From contig NZ_JADPKR010000082.1 in assembly GCF_023074055.1 (NCBI RefSeq), positions 248,001 through 312,000 on the forward strand: a stretch of DNA of 64,000 nt, given 5' to 3'. This DNA comes from Bradyrhizobium sp. 141 (lineage in GTDB: Bacteria; Pseudomonadota; Alphaproteobacteria; Rhizobiales; Xanthobacteraceae). The notes beneath the pieces were generated by a model that was not told where the DNA came from, searched no databases, and saw only the letters and a list, made by a program, of their open reading frames with translations. A program made the position numbers and the translations under genes. Shown here one piece after another: positions 34,168 through 43,406 of the stretch (positions are counted from its first letter, which is position 1; each line of letters opens with the position of its first letter).

Positions 34168-35079
34168 ATGGCTTCCAGCCTGCTTACCAACTCCGCTGCA
34201 ATGACTGCGCTCCAGACCCTCCGGAATGTCAGCGCCAGCCTGCAGACGACCGAAAACCGCATCTCGACCGGCCAGCGCGTCTCGACCGCTTCGGACAACT
34301 CTGCCTATTGGTCGATCGCGACCTCGATGCGCGCCGACAACGCCGCGCTCTCCGCCGTCTCCGACTCGCTCGGTCTGTCGGCCGCGACCGTCGACACCGA
34401 ATACACCGCTCTGAACAAGGTCATCGGTGACCAGAACTCCGGCCTGACCAAGCTCCAGGCGCTGCTGGTCGAAGCCAAGACCGCCGGCATCGACCGCACC
34501 AAGATCCAGGCTGAAATCACCCAGATCCAGCAGGACATGAAGAACGTGGCGAACGCGGCGACGTTCAACGGCGTGAACTGGCTGAGCACCAACGCCTCCA
34601 CCCCGGCGACGGTCAACCTGGTGTCGTCGTTCTCGCGCGTCGGCGGCACGCCCACGATCAACACCATCACGGTGACGGTGGCCAACTACTCGCTCTACAC
34701 CTCGACCACGACCGGTATCCTGGACACGGTCAGCGGCAGCGCGTCGGTCAACACCATCAGCATCGGTGCGCTGACCGACTCGGCGGCCGACCAGACCACG
34801 ATCGACGGTTACATCGCTCAGGTCACCGGCGCGATCAACACGGTCAGCCAGTCCGCCGCCAACCTCGGCGCCATCAAGAACCGCATCTCGAACAACACGG
34901 AATTCGTGAAGTCGCTGATGGACTCGGTGGATCGCGGTATCGGCCAGCTCGTCGATGCCGACATGAACGCGGAATCGACCCGGCTCCAGGCGCTGCAGAC
35001 CCAGCAGCAGCTCGGCGTTCAGGCGCTCTCGATCGCCAACCAGAACAGCCAGAGCATACTGTCGCTGTTCCGCGGCTAA
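34168..35079 (+). CDS. lafA2: Flagellin (lateral flagellin A2)
   Basis: A 303-residue flagellin nearly identical to lafA1 over most of its length (long shared runs such as AALSAVSDSLGLSAATVDTE and LVSSFSRVG). Differences concentrate at residues 5-30, in the middle (GGTPTINTITVTV) and at residues 215-240. The start at 34168 is preceded by AAAGGGACA. Upstream in-frame codons belong to the leader and are not coding. A terminator follows. Confidence 0.95.
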   Translation: MASSLLTNSAAMTALQTLRNVSASLQTTENRISTGQRVSTASDNSAYWSIATSMRADNAALSAVSDSLGLSAATVDTEYTALNKVIGDQNSGLTKLQALLVEAKTAGIDRTKIQAEITQIQQDMKNVANAATFNGVNWLSTNASTPATVNLVSSFSRVGGTPTINTITVTVANYSLYTSTTTGILDTVSGSASVNTISIGALTDSAADQTTIDGYIAQVTGAINTVSQSAANLGAIKNRISNNTEFVKSLMDSVDRGIGQLVDADMNAESTRLQALQTQQQLGVQALSIANQNSQSILSLFRG

Positions 35080-35096
35080 GCGACGGCTTCGAAAAC

Positions 35097-35123
35097 GACC
35101 GTGCTCCCTCAGGGAGCACGGTC
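35097..35123 (+). terminator. Terminator-like hairpin after lafA2
   Basis: GACCGTGCTCCCT (35097-35109) is the reverse complement of AGGGAGCACGGTC (35111-35123), a stem of about 12 usable pairs with a tight loop, 17 bases after the lafA2 stop. No T tract follows. The rest of 35080-35394 holds no gene; it carries the fliF element at 35329. Confidence 0.65.
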
Positions 35124-35328
35124 CCCGCCGTGACCGGCGGACGTGACGGCACGAGACGTGCCCGCAATCACCCCCCGACGCCAGACGTCATACGACGCGC
35201 CGCATTCGAGCGCGCTGTCCTGCGCTGTCGCGCGCCCGGTCGTCGGCGCGTTGACGGCAAGCCGATCGCGTCGCCCCCGCTTCTTGTAAAATTGCAACGC
35301 CGTGCCTGCGAACTGACACAATCCTGTC

Positions 35329-35351
35329 CTCGCGCAACCTTCAGACAAGGT
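35329..35351 (+). promoter_or_regulatory. Flagellar promoter-proximal element, fliF operon
   Basis: CTCGCGCAACCTT, then CAGACAAGGT. The left 13 bases are a good match to the shared element; the right end lacks CTAG. It ends 43 bases before the ATG at 35395 and 10 before the GTG at 35362, favouring the ATG. Confidence 0.45.
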
Positions 35352-35394
35352 TGGCAGCGGAGTGTCCTCACCGTTCGCATTGGTACGAGGTCAT

Positions 35395-37020
35395 ATGCTC
35401 AGTCGTGCGCAGGTACAGCAACTGCTCAACAATCTGCTGGAGCTTGGGCCGCGACGCCTGATGGCCTTGGGATTGATCGGCTTTGCCGTTCTCGTCACCG
35501 TCGTCGGCGGCGCGTACTATTTGAGCCGGCCTGAATTCGAGACGCTCTATACCGGCCTCACCCGCGAAGACGTGACGCGCATGGGTGCGGCGCTGCGCGA
35601 GCAGAACATCACCTTCGACGTCAATACGGCCGGAGACGCGCTCTCGGTGCGGCCGAGCCAGACCATGCAGGCGCGGATGCTGCTCGCCGAGAAGGGGCTG
35701 CCGACCAGCGCCAATTCCGGCTACGAGCTGTTCGACAAGATCGGCTCGCTCGGCCTGACCTCCTTCATGCAGGAGGTCACCAAGCTCCGGGCGCTGGAAG
35801 GCGAGATCGCGCGCACGGTACAATTGATGAAGGGCGTCAAGGCGGCGCGGGTGCATATCGTGATGCCGGTGCGCGGCTCGTTCCGCGCGACGCAGCAGCC
35901 GCCTTCGGCCTCGGTCGTGTTGCGCACCGATGGCGCGATCGAAGCGCGCACGGCGCAGTCGATCCGTCATCTCGTCGCCGCCGCGATTCCAGGCATGAGC
36001 CGCGACAAGGTGACGGTGCTGGACGCCGACGGCTCGATGCTGCTCGCCGAAGAGGACGAGGCCAGCGCCGCCCCGACCAAAATGGCGAGCCTTCAGAAAA
36101 CGGTCGGCGGCATGGTGCAGGAGAACATCCGCAAGGCGCTGACGCCGTATCTGGGCCTCGACAATTTCGAGGTCAGCGTCGCGCCGCAGCTCTCCACCGA
36201 CAAGCGGCAGATCAACGAGACCGTCTACGATCCGGAGAGCCGTGCCGAGCGTTCGGTGCGGAACGTGCGCGAGAAGGAATCCTCGCAGAACGCCGACCGT
36301 TCGACGCCGACGACGGTGCAGCAGAATCTTCCCGATCAGCAGGTGAACGCCGGCGGCGGCAAGAACTCCAACGAGGACAAGACCCGCCGTGAGGACGTGA
36401 CCAATTTCGAGGTTTCGTCCAAGACCACGACGACGGTAAGCGACGGCTATTTGGTGAAGAAGCTCTTCATCGCCGTCCTGGTCAATCGCGCGCGGCTGGT
36501 CGCCGATCTCGGTGACAAGAGCAACCAGGCCATCGTCGACAGCAAGCTCGCCGAGATCAGCCAGCTCGCGGCGACGGCCGGCGGACTGGACAAGCAGCGC
36601 GGCGACCAGATCCAGGTGACGGCCGTCGATTTCATCGAGGGCTCGCGCGAGCTGGCGCCGGTGCCCCCGATCAGCTTCGTCGAGATGATCAACAAGCAGC
36701 TCGGCAGCGTCATCAACGCGGTGACGATCCTGGCCGTTGCTTCAATGCTGGTCTGGTTCGGATTGCGGCCGGCGGTGAACGGCATTCTGACCCATCGCGC
36801 GGAGCAGGAGCAGGTCGAGGCCGCCGAGGCCGCGGAGCTCGAAGCTGCTACCGCCCTCGCATTGGCCGAGAGTCAGGACCCCGAGCTCAATCTCGTCGAA
36901 GACCTCGAAGGCAAGATGCAGCGAACGCCGCAGAAGCGGCTGGAGCAGATCGTCCGGCTCGATCAGACGCAGGCGGCGGCGATCCTTAAAGACTGGATGC
37001 GACGCGAGGAGGCGGCATGA
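35395..37020 (+). CDS. fliF: Flagellar MS-ring protein FliF
   Basis: A 541-residue MS-ring protein with two membrane helices (LMALGLIGFAVLVTVVGGAY near the start; INAVTILAVASMLVWFGL near 440), the ring-building motif domain (YTGLTREDVTRMGAALREQN; GSLGLTSFMQEVTKLRALEG) and a C-terminal FliG-binding tail (RLEQIVRLDQTQAAAILKDW). The ATG at 35395 has ACGAGG at four bases; an upstream GTG (35362) is possible but too close to the element. It opens the fliF-fliH-motB-motC-fliK operon. Confidence 0.95.
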   Translation: MLSRAQVQQLLNNLLELGPRRLMALGLIGFAVLVTVVGGAYYLSRPEFETLYTGLTREDVTRMGAALREQNITFDVNTAGDALSVRPSQTMQARMLLAEKGLPTSANSGYELFDKIGSLGLTSFMQEVTKLRALEGEIARTVQLMKGVKAARVHIVMPVRGSFRATQQPPSASVVLRTDGAIEARTAQSIRHLVAAAIPGMSRDKVTVLDADGSMLLAEEDEASAAPTKMASLQKTVGGMVQENIRKALTPYLGLDNFEVSVAPQLSTDKRQINETVYDPESRAERSVRNVREKESSQNADRSTPTTVQQNLPDQQVNAGGGKNSNEDKTRREDVTNFEVSSKTTTTVSDGYLVKKLFIAVLVNRARLVADLGDKSNQAIVDSKLAEISQLAATAGGLDKQRGDQIQVTAVDFIEGSRELAPVPPISFVEMINKQLGSVINAVTILAVASMLVWFGLRPAVNGILTHRAEQEQVEAAEAAELEAATALALAESQDPELNLVEDLEGKMQRTPQKRLEQIVRLDQTQAAAILKDWMRREEAA

Positions 37021-37709
37021 ACGCGGCAATCGGAAAGCTCCTGACGCAGTTCGACGCGAACGGCCGGGCCAAGGCACCACCGCCTCCGCCGCCCAGGATC
37101 CAGGACGTGCTGACAAGGCCGAAGGAGATCGTGCGCGAGCCTCAACCGCAGCTTCAGGCTCACCCGCAGCCTCTGCCTCAGTCGCCGCCTCCGGCGCCGA
37201 AGGCGGAAGCCCCGGCGGCCAATCTCCTGGATGATGCTTACCGGCGCGGCCATGCGGCCGGCGTCGCGGAGGGCGATGCCAGGCTTGCCGAGGAGCGCGT
37301 CCGCAGCGCGATCCGGCTCGGCGAGGAGCGCGCCAAATGGTCCGACCAGCAGGCGGTCGCGATCGTCAGCGGCTTCGAGGCGGCTTGCCGCGAGATCGAG
37401 ACCAACATCGCAAGCTCCGTTGCGCGGATATTGCTGCCGTTCCTCGCTGACGCGGTCCGCGACAAGGCGATCGGATCGCTGGTCGAGCAGATCGCGGCGC
37501 TGACCGGCAACTCGTCGGTGCCGGCGTTCAAGGTCACCGGCCCGAGCGAGCTGCTCGACCTCGTGAAGACACAGCTTGAGGCGTCCAGGCGAGTCGGCAT
37601 CGAATACGAGGCCGCCGAGGCGCTGGAGGTCCGTGTCGTGGCCGACCAGACCGTGATCGAGACGCAGATCTCGGCCTGGAGCGAACGCCTGAAGGAAGCG
37701 CGCCGGTAA
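37017..37709 (+). CDS. fliH: FliH-like export ATPase regulator
   Basis: A 230-residue protein with a proline-rich N-terminus (PPPPPPRIQDVL; QPLPQSPPPAPKAE) followed by a helical FliH/V-ATPase stalk-like half (DDAYRRGHAAGVAEGDARLA; EERVRSAIRLGEERAKW) and a C-terminal domain (LEVRVVADQTVIETQISAW). It overlaps the fliF stop by ATGA. FliH binds FliI and FliN. Sequence similarity to classical FliH is weak; the call rests on the stalk pattern and position. Confidence 0.75.
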   Translation: MNAAIGKLLTQFDANGRAKAPPPPPPRIQDVLTRPKEIVREPQPQLQAHPQPLPQSPPPAPKAEAPAANLLDDAYRRGHAAGVAEGDARLAEERVRSAIRLGEERAKWSDQQAVAIVSGFEAACREIETNIASSVARILLPFLADAVRDKAIGSLVEQIAALTGNSSVPAFKVTGPSELLDLVKTQLEASRRVGIEYEAAEALEVRVVADQTVIETQISAWSERLKEARR

Positions 37710-37715
37710 TCCGCC

Positions 37716-39017
37716 ATGGAAGAGGTCAAACATGAGCTCGTGATCGTCCGCCGGCGCAGCGCCTTCGCAGAGGAGGCGCATCACGGTGGCGTCTGGAAGA
37801 TCGCCTACGCGGACTTCATGACCGCGATGATGGCGTTCTTCCTGGTCATGTGGCTGCTCAACGCGCTCAACCAGGACCAGAAGCAGGTGGTCGCGAGCTA
37901 TTTCAACCCGATCCAGCTCGCGGAAAATGCCCCCGCGCCGAAGGGCCTGAAGAATCTCTCCAAGAAGGAGCCGACGTCGTTCGAAGGCCAGGATGGCAAG
38001 CGCCAGCCGGCCGGCTCGAACGAAGAACGTCGCGGTGACTCGCCGACGATCGAGAAGCCGGCCTCCTTTGAAGAAAAGGTACTGTTCCGTGATCCCTATG
38101 CGACTCTCGCCGAGATCGCGAACAGCGCGAACCAATCCTCGGGCCAGCGGCGCGCCGGCGCGCTGACATCCGCCGAAGAGGATGGCCTCAAGGGCGGCGA
38201 TGCCTACCGCGATCCCTTCGACCCCGGCTATTGGAAGCTGGCGCCGCAAGCGTCCAAGGACGCGGATCGCATGATCGAGAGCGAGTCCAAGCCGAATGCC
38301 TCCGCGCGCGACGGCGCGTCCGGCGCAAATCAGAATGAGCCGCAGGCCCGTCGTGCCAGGGCAGACGATGCCGGCGGAAGCGTGGCTCCGAGCACGGATG
38401 CGTCGTCCGCGAGCCTGTCGCCGCTGCTGCCGCCAGGGCCCGCGCCGGCGCAATCGCCACGTGAGGGCAGCGTTCAAGCCAACGCCGCCGCGCAGGCGCG
38501 CGGCAACGATACGACGAAGGAGAGCGAAGCTCGCGATGCGGCGCAAACCCATCAGCCGACCGTCAAGCAACTTCAGTCCGCGATCGCGGACGCGCTGTCG
38601 GACATCAAGGCCGGCGCCGGGCCGGCGGCCGAGGTGCGTCAGGTCGAGGAGGGCCTCCTGATCAGCCTGACCGACGATGCGAGCTTCGGCATGTTCGCGG
38701 TCGGCTCGGCCGAGCCGCGGCCCGAACTCATCCGCGTGATCGACAAGATCGGGCCCCTGCTGACGAAACGCCAGGGCATGATCATCGTCCGCGGCCATAC
38801 CGACAATCGGCCGTATCGTTCGGAGACTTACGACAATTGGCGGCTGTCGACCGCTCGTGCCCAGATGGCCTATTACATGCTGGTTCGCTCCGGCGTCGAC
38901 GCGCAGCGGATCGAGCATGTCGAAGGTTACGCCGACCGGCGGCCGAAGCTTCCGAACGATCCCGCTGCCGCGCAGAACCGCCGGATCGAGATCCTGATCC
39001 GTGAGAAGCGCCCTTGA
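37716..39017 (+). CDS. motB: Flagellar motor stator protein MotB
   Basis: A 433-residue protein. A single membrane helix follows the proton-channel motif YADFMTAMMAFFLVMWLL, with the essential Asp at residue 33. The C-terminal OmpA-like peptidoglycan-binding domain has VRGHTDNRPYRSETYDNWRL and VEGYADRRP. The middle 200 residues are an unusually long Ala/Pro/charged linker, typical for rhizobial MotB that interacts with MotC. Its partner motA is in another operon. Confidence 0.95.
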   Translation: MEEVKHELVIVRRRSAFAEEAHHGGVWKIAYADFMTAMMAFFLVMWLLNALNQDQKQVVASYFNPIQLAENAPAPKGLKNLSKKEPTSFEGQDGKRQPAGSNEERRGDSPTIEKPASFEEKVLFRDPYATLAEIANSANQSSGQRRAGALTSAEEDGLKGGDAYRDPFDPGYWKLAPQASKDADRMIESESKPNASARDGASGANQNEPQARRARADDAGGSVAPSTDASSASLSPLLPPGPAPAQSPREGSVQANAAAQARGNDTTKESEARDAAQTHQPTVKQLQSAIADALSDIKAGAGPAAEVRQVEEGLLISLTDDASFGMFAVGSAEPRPELIRVIDKIGPLLTKRQGMIIVRGHTDNRPYRSETYDNWRLSTARAQMAYYMLVRSGVDAQRIEHVEGYADRRPKLPNDPAAAQNRRIEILIREKRP

Positions 39018-40186
39018 TCAGGCTGCTGCTCCGCATCGCCCTGCTGCTCCTGCCGTTCACGGCGGCGAACGTGCTTGCCCAGCCCGCGCGCCAGCCGGGC
39101 GAGCCTTATGAACTCGTCCGCGCGCTGCAGGCGGTGCAGGACGGGATCGCCAACGGCGACACCGCCGCGCACGGCAGCCACGTCGCGCTGATCCGGCAGA
39201 TCGGAGATAAGTTTCTCGCCGCCGATCCGGGTGTGTGGAGCAATCCGCAGAACAGCCAGGCCGTGGTCATCTATCTGCTCAGCGGCGGCGCGCCGCAAAT
39301 CGTCCGCAAGCTGCCGCGCGACAAGATGAACGTGGACGAGCGGCTGTTCAATGGTGCGCTCGCCTATGTCGAGGGTCGTCAAGAGGAAGCGAGGGAGCAG
39401 CTCAAGGACGTCAAGCCGCGAACGCTTTCCTCGGGCCTGGGCGGACAGGTCGCGCTGGTTCAGGGCGCGTTGTTCGCGCGTGTCGAGGCATCGTTCGCGA
39501 TCGAGCGCCTGGACGATGCGCGCCTGCTGCTGCCGGGCACGCTGGTCGAGGAAGCGGCGCTGCGGCGTGAGATCCTGCTGGTGGGGCAGGCGGAGGATTT
39601 CGACAAGTTCGAGTTCCTGACGCTGGCCTATATCCGCCATTACCGCAACTCGATCTATGCCGGCGATTTCTGGCAGCGCTTCTCCACGGGCCTGACGCAA
39701 TCGAGCCTGGCGCTCGACGGGCGCCGCTTTGCGCGGATCGCTGCCCTGCTGGAGCAGATCGATCGCGCGAGCCGCCTCAAGCTCTATCTCGTGATCGCGC
39801 GCGCGGCGATGCTGCGTGGACAGCTGGCCGTGACGCGGCTTGCCGGCGAGCGGGCGCTGACGCTCAGCGTCGATGCCTCCGCGGATCGCGAGCGGGCGCA
39901 TTTCTTTCGCGGCGTCTCGCGCGCGCTCGCCGACGAATATGACGGCGGTCTCGCCGAGCTGAAGGCGCTCGACCGGTCGAAGCTGCCCGAGCGCGACGTC
40001 CCGCTTCTGAATGCCACGGTGCAGCTCGCGCTCGACGTTCGCAAGCCGCTCCCGGGCGGATCCGCCGCCGACAAGCCTCCGGCAATGCCGGCGCGTCTCG
40101 ATCTGGCGTCATCGACCATGACGCTCGCGCGCGCGCAGAAGCAGCTTGGCGAACTCGAACTCCTCACCAGGGACCGCCGTCCATGA
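39014..40186 (+). CDS. motC: Periplasmic motility protein MotC
   Basis: A 390-residue protein with a signal peptide (LLLRIALLLLPFTAANVLAQ) and the MotC pattern (YELVRALQAVQDGIANGDTA; NPQNSQAVVIYLLSGGAPQI; FDKFEFLTLAYIRHYRNSIY). In Sinorhizobium MotC is a periplasmic protein that controls the stator through MotB, with MotE as its chaperone; both are encoded in this window. The start appears to be TTG at 39014, overlapping the motB stop as TTGA. Confidence 0.92.
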   Translation: MIRLLLRIALLLLPFTAANVLAQPARQPGEPYELVRALQAVQDGIANGDTAAHGSHVALIRQIGDKFLAADPGVWSNPQNSQAVVIYLLSGGAPQIVRKLPRDKMNVDERLFNGALAYVEGRQEEAREQLKDVKPRTLSSGLGGQVALVQGALFARVEASFAIERLDDARLLLPGTLVEEAALRREILLVGQAEDFDKFEFLTLAYIRHYRNSIYAGDFWQRFSTGLTQSSLALDGRRFARIAALLEQIDRASRLKLYLVIARAAMLRGQLAVTRLAGERALTLSVDASADRERAHFFRGVSRALADEYDGGLAELKALDRSKLPERDVPLLNATVQLALDVRKPLPGGSAADKPPAMPARLDLASSTMTLARAQKQLGELELLTRDRRP

Positions 40187-41517
40187 CCAAGCTCACTGGA
40201 ACCTCCGGACAGCTTTTCTCGGGTCTCGCCGAGAGCCTCAACATGCGCGGGACATCGCGTGCGGCAAAGAGCGCCGGGGCCAAATCGCAGGGAAGCTCCT
40301 CGTTCAACGATCTGCTCCACACCGTCTCGAACCTCGCCAGGCAGGCCCTGAACGATGACGGCAGCGAGACGACGGCGAAGGCCGGAACGCTGCGCACGCG
40401 TCTGGCTCATTCGACCGAGAAGGAGAGGACGAAGGACGCGACGGTGCACGAACGCATCGCGGCGTCCGAGCCAGCAAAGTCCACGGAGGAGCGTTCCGAC
40501 AAGAAGGCCGACAGATCGTCGGACAAACAACGTCCGGTCGATCACGCCGCGGACGTCCAGGACCAGTCAGGCATGGCCGTCGTAATCGGGCAGGAGATCG
40601 CTGCCGCGCCTGCCGTGAAGCCGCAAACGCAATCCGCCGGTAAGGACGCGACCGCGCGCGACGAGCGGTCCTCCACGACAAAGCGCGAGGTTCAGGGCGC
40701 GGCCAAGGCGGCGACGGCCGATAGCGCCCCATCCGGTGTCACACCGACCGCCGCGCGCTCGGCGGCAGCGGCTTCGGAAGCGATGGCCGCGCCGCAATCG
40801 ACCCCGGCGCAAGGCGGTGAGGCATCGAACGCAATGCCCGCGACATCAGGCTTCGAGGCGGTCACGGGCAATGTCGAGCGCGCTGCCAAGGCCTCGGGGC
40901 GTGACGCACTGCCCGAGACGACCAAGGTCACCGTGGTCCAGCAGGAGACCCATCTGCCGCCCGCGCAGTTCAACGCCCCGCAACAGGTCGCCAACGCGGT
41001 CGTCGCCGAGCTGAAGGATTCAGCAAGCCCTGCCGCGGCCGCAGCACCCGATCTCGCAGCGTCCCAGACCAATGCCCCGGATCAGCCGCTCAAGATCCTG
41101 ACCATCAATCTCGAGCCGCCCGCGCTCGGCAACGTCACCGTGCGCCTTCGTCTCGTCGGCACTGAAGTGTCCGTCCATCTTGCGGCCGAGCGCAAGGCCA
41201 CCAGTCAGATGCTGGACCAGCAGCGCGACCAGATCCGCGATCTCATGCAGTCGGCGGGCTACGTCGCCGACGTCGCGCCCGTCGCGCACGGCTCGCTGGA
41301 CGGATTCCAGAGCGGCTCCGGCCAGTCGCAGCCGCAGCTCTCGGGCCAGCAACAACCCTCGTCGCAATCGCAAGGAACGTTCGGTGGCGCCGGCACGTCG
41401 TCGGGACAGTCCGAGGGTGGCGCCAGACAGGCCCGGCAGGAGCGCGAGTCCAACCAGGAGACGCGTCATGACCAGGACATGGGCCAGCAGAATCGTCGCG
41501 GCCCTGTTTATCTGTAA
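40183..41517 (+). CDS. fliK: Flagellar hook-length control protein FliK
   Basis: A 444-residue protein. The first 270 residues are low-complexity Ala/Ser/Thr/Lys, as in the ruler part of FliK. The conserved C-terminal Flg_hook domain is near residues 300-370 (ILTINLEPPALGNVTVRLRL; SVHLAAERKATSQMLDQQRD), followed by a Gln/Ser-rich tail. It measures hook length and signals to FlhB. It overlaps motC by ATGA and the next gene by 50 bases. Confidence 0.9.
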   Translation: MTKLTGTSGQLFSGLAESLNMRGTSRAAKSAGAKSQGSSSFNDLLHTVSNLARQALNDDGSETTAKAGTLRTRLAHSTEKERTKDATVHERIAASEPAKSTEERSDKKADRSSDKQRPVDHAADVQDQSGMAVVIGQEIAAAPAVKPQTQSAGKDATARDERSSTTKREVQGAAKAATADSAPSGVTPTAARSAAAASEAMAAPQSTPAQGGEASNAMPATSGFEAVTGNVERAAKASGRDALPETTKVTVVQQETHLPPAQFNAPQQVANAVVAELKDSASPAAAAAPDLAASQTNAPDQPLKILTINLEPPALGNVTVRLRLVGTEVSVHLAAERKATSQMLDQQRDQIRDLMQSAGYVADVAPVAHGSLDGFQSGSGQSQPQLSGQQQPSSQSQGTFGGAGTSSGQSEGGARQARQERESNQETRHDQDMGQQNRRGPVYL

Positions 41518-42049
41518 CACTGGCACCGTGGCAGCGGCGACCGACAACGCGCGCCCGTGCGAGCGCGAGATGGCGCGCGCGGCCCAGCAGCACGGGATCC
41601 CGCTCGGTATTCTCTATGCGGTCGGCCTCACCGAGACCGGGCGGCGCGGCGCGCTGCATCCTTTCGCGCTCGGGGCCGACGGCCAGACCGTGTTCGCCAA
41701 GGGCATCGACGACGCAATGGCGAATTTCGAGGCGATGCGGGCTAAGGGGATCAAGTTGATCGACCTGGGTTGCATGCAGATCAACCACTATTATCACGGC
41801 GACAAGTTCGCTTCGGTGCGCGCGATGTTCGATCCCGCCAGAAATGTCGACTATGCCGCGCGCTTCCTGAAAGAACTGAAGCAGCGCGAGGGCAGCTGGA
41901 CCATGGCGGTCGCGCGCTACAATGCCGGCCCCAACAACCAGCCGGCGCAGAAGCGCTACGTCTGTCACATCGTCGCTCATCTCGTCTCGAGCGGTTTCGG
42001 CGCCTGGACCGACAAGGCGCGCTCGTTCTGTCAGTCGAAAACGACATGA
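41468..42049 (+). CDS. Flagellar lytic transglycosylase (SLT-like)
   Basis: A 193-residue secreted protein with a short signal peptide (RIVAALFICNTGTVAAAT) and a Slt-type lytic transglycosylase domain: the catalytic Glu56 lies in LGILYAVGLTETGRRG, and MQINHYYHG and AVARYNAGPN match the family's QINP- and YN-type motifs. It should cut peptidoglycan to let the rod pass, supplying the activity missing from the FlgJ encoded at 50774. It starts inside the end of fliK. Confidence 0.88.
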   Translation: MTRTWASRIVAALFICNTGTVAAATDNARPCEREMARAAQQHGIPLGILYAVGLTETGRRGALHPFALGADGQTVFAKGIDDAMANFEAMRAKGIKLIDLGCMQINHYYHGDKFASVRAMFDPARNVDYAARFLKELKQREGSWTMAVARYNAGPNNQPAQKRYVCHIVAHLVSSGFGAWTDKARSFCQSKTT

Positions 42050-42084
42050 CGACGTGAAGTTGTGCATGGTTCCCAACCATCAGC

Positions 42085-42107
42085 CCCGCGCAAGCAAGAT
42101 CCCTCAT
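42085..42107 (+). promoter_or_regulatory. Flagellar promoter-proximal element, flgE operon
   Basis: CCCGCGCAAGCAA, then GATCCC, then TCAT. It shares CGCGCAAGCAA with the DUF1217-operon copy and ends 32 bases before the flgE start. Confidence 0.5.
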
Positions 42108-42139
42108 TGTAACTGCAACCTACCAAAGGAGCCCACTTC

Positions 42140-43372
42140 ATGAGCCTGTATGGTGTTATGCGCACCGGCGTTTCCGGGATGAGCGCGCAGTCCAACAAGC
42201 TGTCGACGGTTTCGGACAACATCGCGAACGTCAACACCACCGGTTACAAGCGGGCTTCGACGGAATTCTCCTCGCTGATCCTGAAGAGCGGCTCTGGCAA
42301 TTACGACTCCGGCGCCGTCGAGACGACCGTCCGTTACGCCATCAGCGACCCCGGACATACCCAGTTCACGACGTCGTCCACGGACCTTGCCGTGCAAGGT
42401 AACGGCTTCTTCGTGGTCTCGAACGCCACCAATACGCAGCAGTTCCTGACGCGAGCTGGCTCGTTCGTGCCGGACAGCCAGGGCAATCTGGTCAATGCTG
42501 CCGGCTACTACCTTCTGGGTCAGCCCGGCCTCGTGACCAATTTCTCGCAGAACAGCCTGGCGGGAATGCAGATCGTGAACATCGCCCAGGTCTCGCAGGT
42601 GCCCGTGCCGTCGACTGCTGGCACCCTGACGACCGGCAATCTGGATCCGAAGGCGGCTGTCATTGCCGGTCCCCCCGGTCCAGCGTCATATTCATCGAAG
42701 AGCTCGATCGTCGCGTACAACAACATCGGTCAGGCCGTCACCCTCGACGTCTATATGTCTCACACCGCGACGGCTGCCGGCTCGGATACCTGGCAGGTTC
42801 AAGTCTATAATTCCGCGACGGGTACCTCGCTCGCCGCTGCCACCACTTTCACCTTCGACACCACCGCGGCCGGAAAGGGCGCGCTGGCCGCAGCGAGCCC
42901 GACGGGTCTCACCGTGACCGTCCCGGGCGGCGCCGCGCTGACCATGGATCTGTCGAACATGACGCAGGTCGGCGCCGACTTCAGCTTCAAGGCGACCGTC
43001 AATGGCAGCGTGCCCGCGGCCATCGACAAGGTCGATGTCGACGAGGGCGGCCACGTGACGGCGATCCTCAAGAACGGGCAGCAGCTGACGCTCTACACGA
43101 TCATGCTCGCCGACGTCGCGAGCCCCGACAATCTGACGCCCGAGCCGGGTAACGTCTATTCGACCAACATGAATTCCGGCAATGCGCAGGCCGGGAATGC
43201 CGGCACCGGCGGGCTCGGCACGATCCAGTCCGGCGCGCTGGAAGACTCCAACGTCGATCTCGCGGACGAACTCACCGGGATGATCGAGGCGCAGCGCGGC
43301 TTCACCGCGAACTCGAAATCGTTCCAGACAGGCGCCGACCTGCTCGACGTCGTCGTCAACCTGAAGCGCTGA
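42140..43372 (+). CDS. flgE: Flagellar hook protein FlgE
   Basis: A 410-residue hook protein. N-terminal SDNIANVNTTGYKRASTEFS, the middle FlgE segment VQGNGFFVVSNATNTQQFLT with RAGSF, and the C-terminal LTGMIEAQRGFTANSKSFQT followed by GADLLDVVVNLKR are present. AAAGGAG precedes the ATG at good spacing. It opens the hook/filament-junction operon that ends with flaF, flbT, flgD and fliQ. Confidence 0.96.
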   Translation: MSLYGVMRTGVSGMSAQSNKLSTVSDNIANVNTTGYKRASTEFSSLILKSGSGNYDSGAVETTVRYAISDPGHTQFTTSSTDLAVQGNGFFVVSNATNTQQFLTRAGSFVPDSQGNLVNAAGYYLLGQPGLVTNFSQNSLAGMQIVNIAQVSQVPVPSTAGTLTTGNLDPKAAVIAGPPGPASYSSKSSIVAYNNIGQAVTLDVYMSHTATAAGSDTWQVQVYNSATGTSLAAATTFTFDTTAAGKGALAAASPTGLTVTVPGGAALTMDLSNMTQVGADFSFKATVNGSVPAAIDKVDVDEGGHVTAILKNGQQLTLYTIMLADVASPDNLTPEPGNVYSTNMNSGNAQAGNAGTGGLGTIQSGALEDSNVDLADELTGMIEAQRGFTANSKSFQTGADLLDVVVNLKR

Positions 43373-43406
43373 ATTCTTCAGCGCTCACCCCGGGCAAGAG
43401 CAGATC

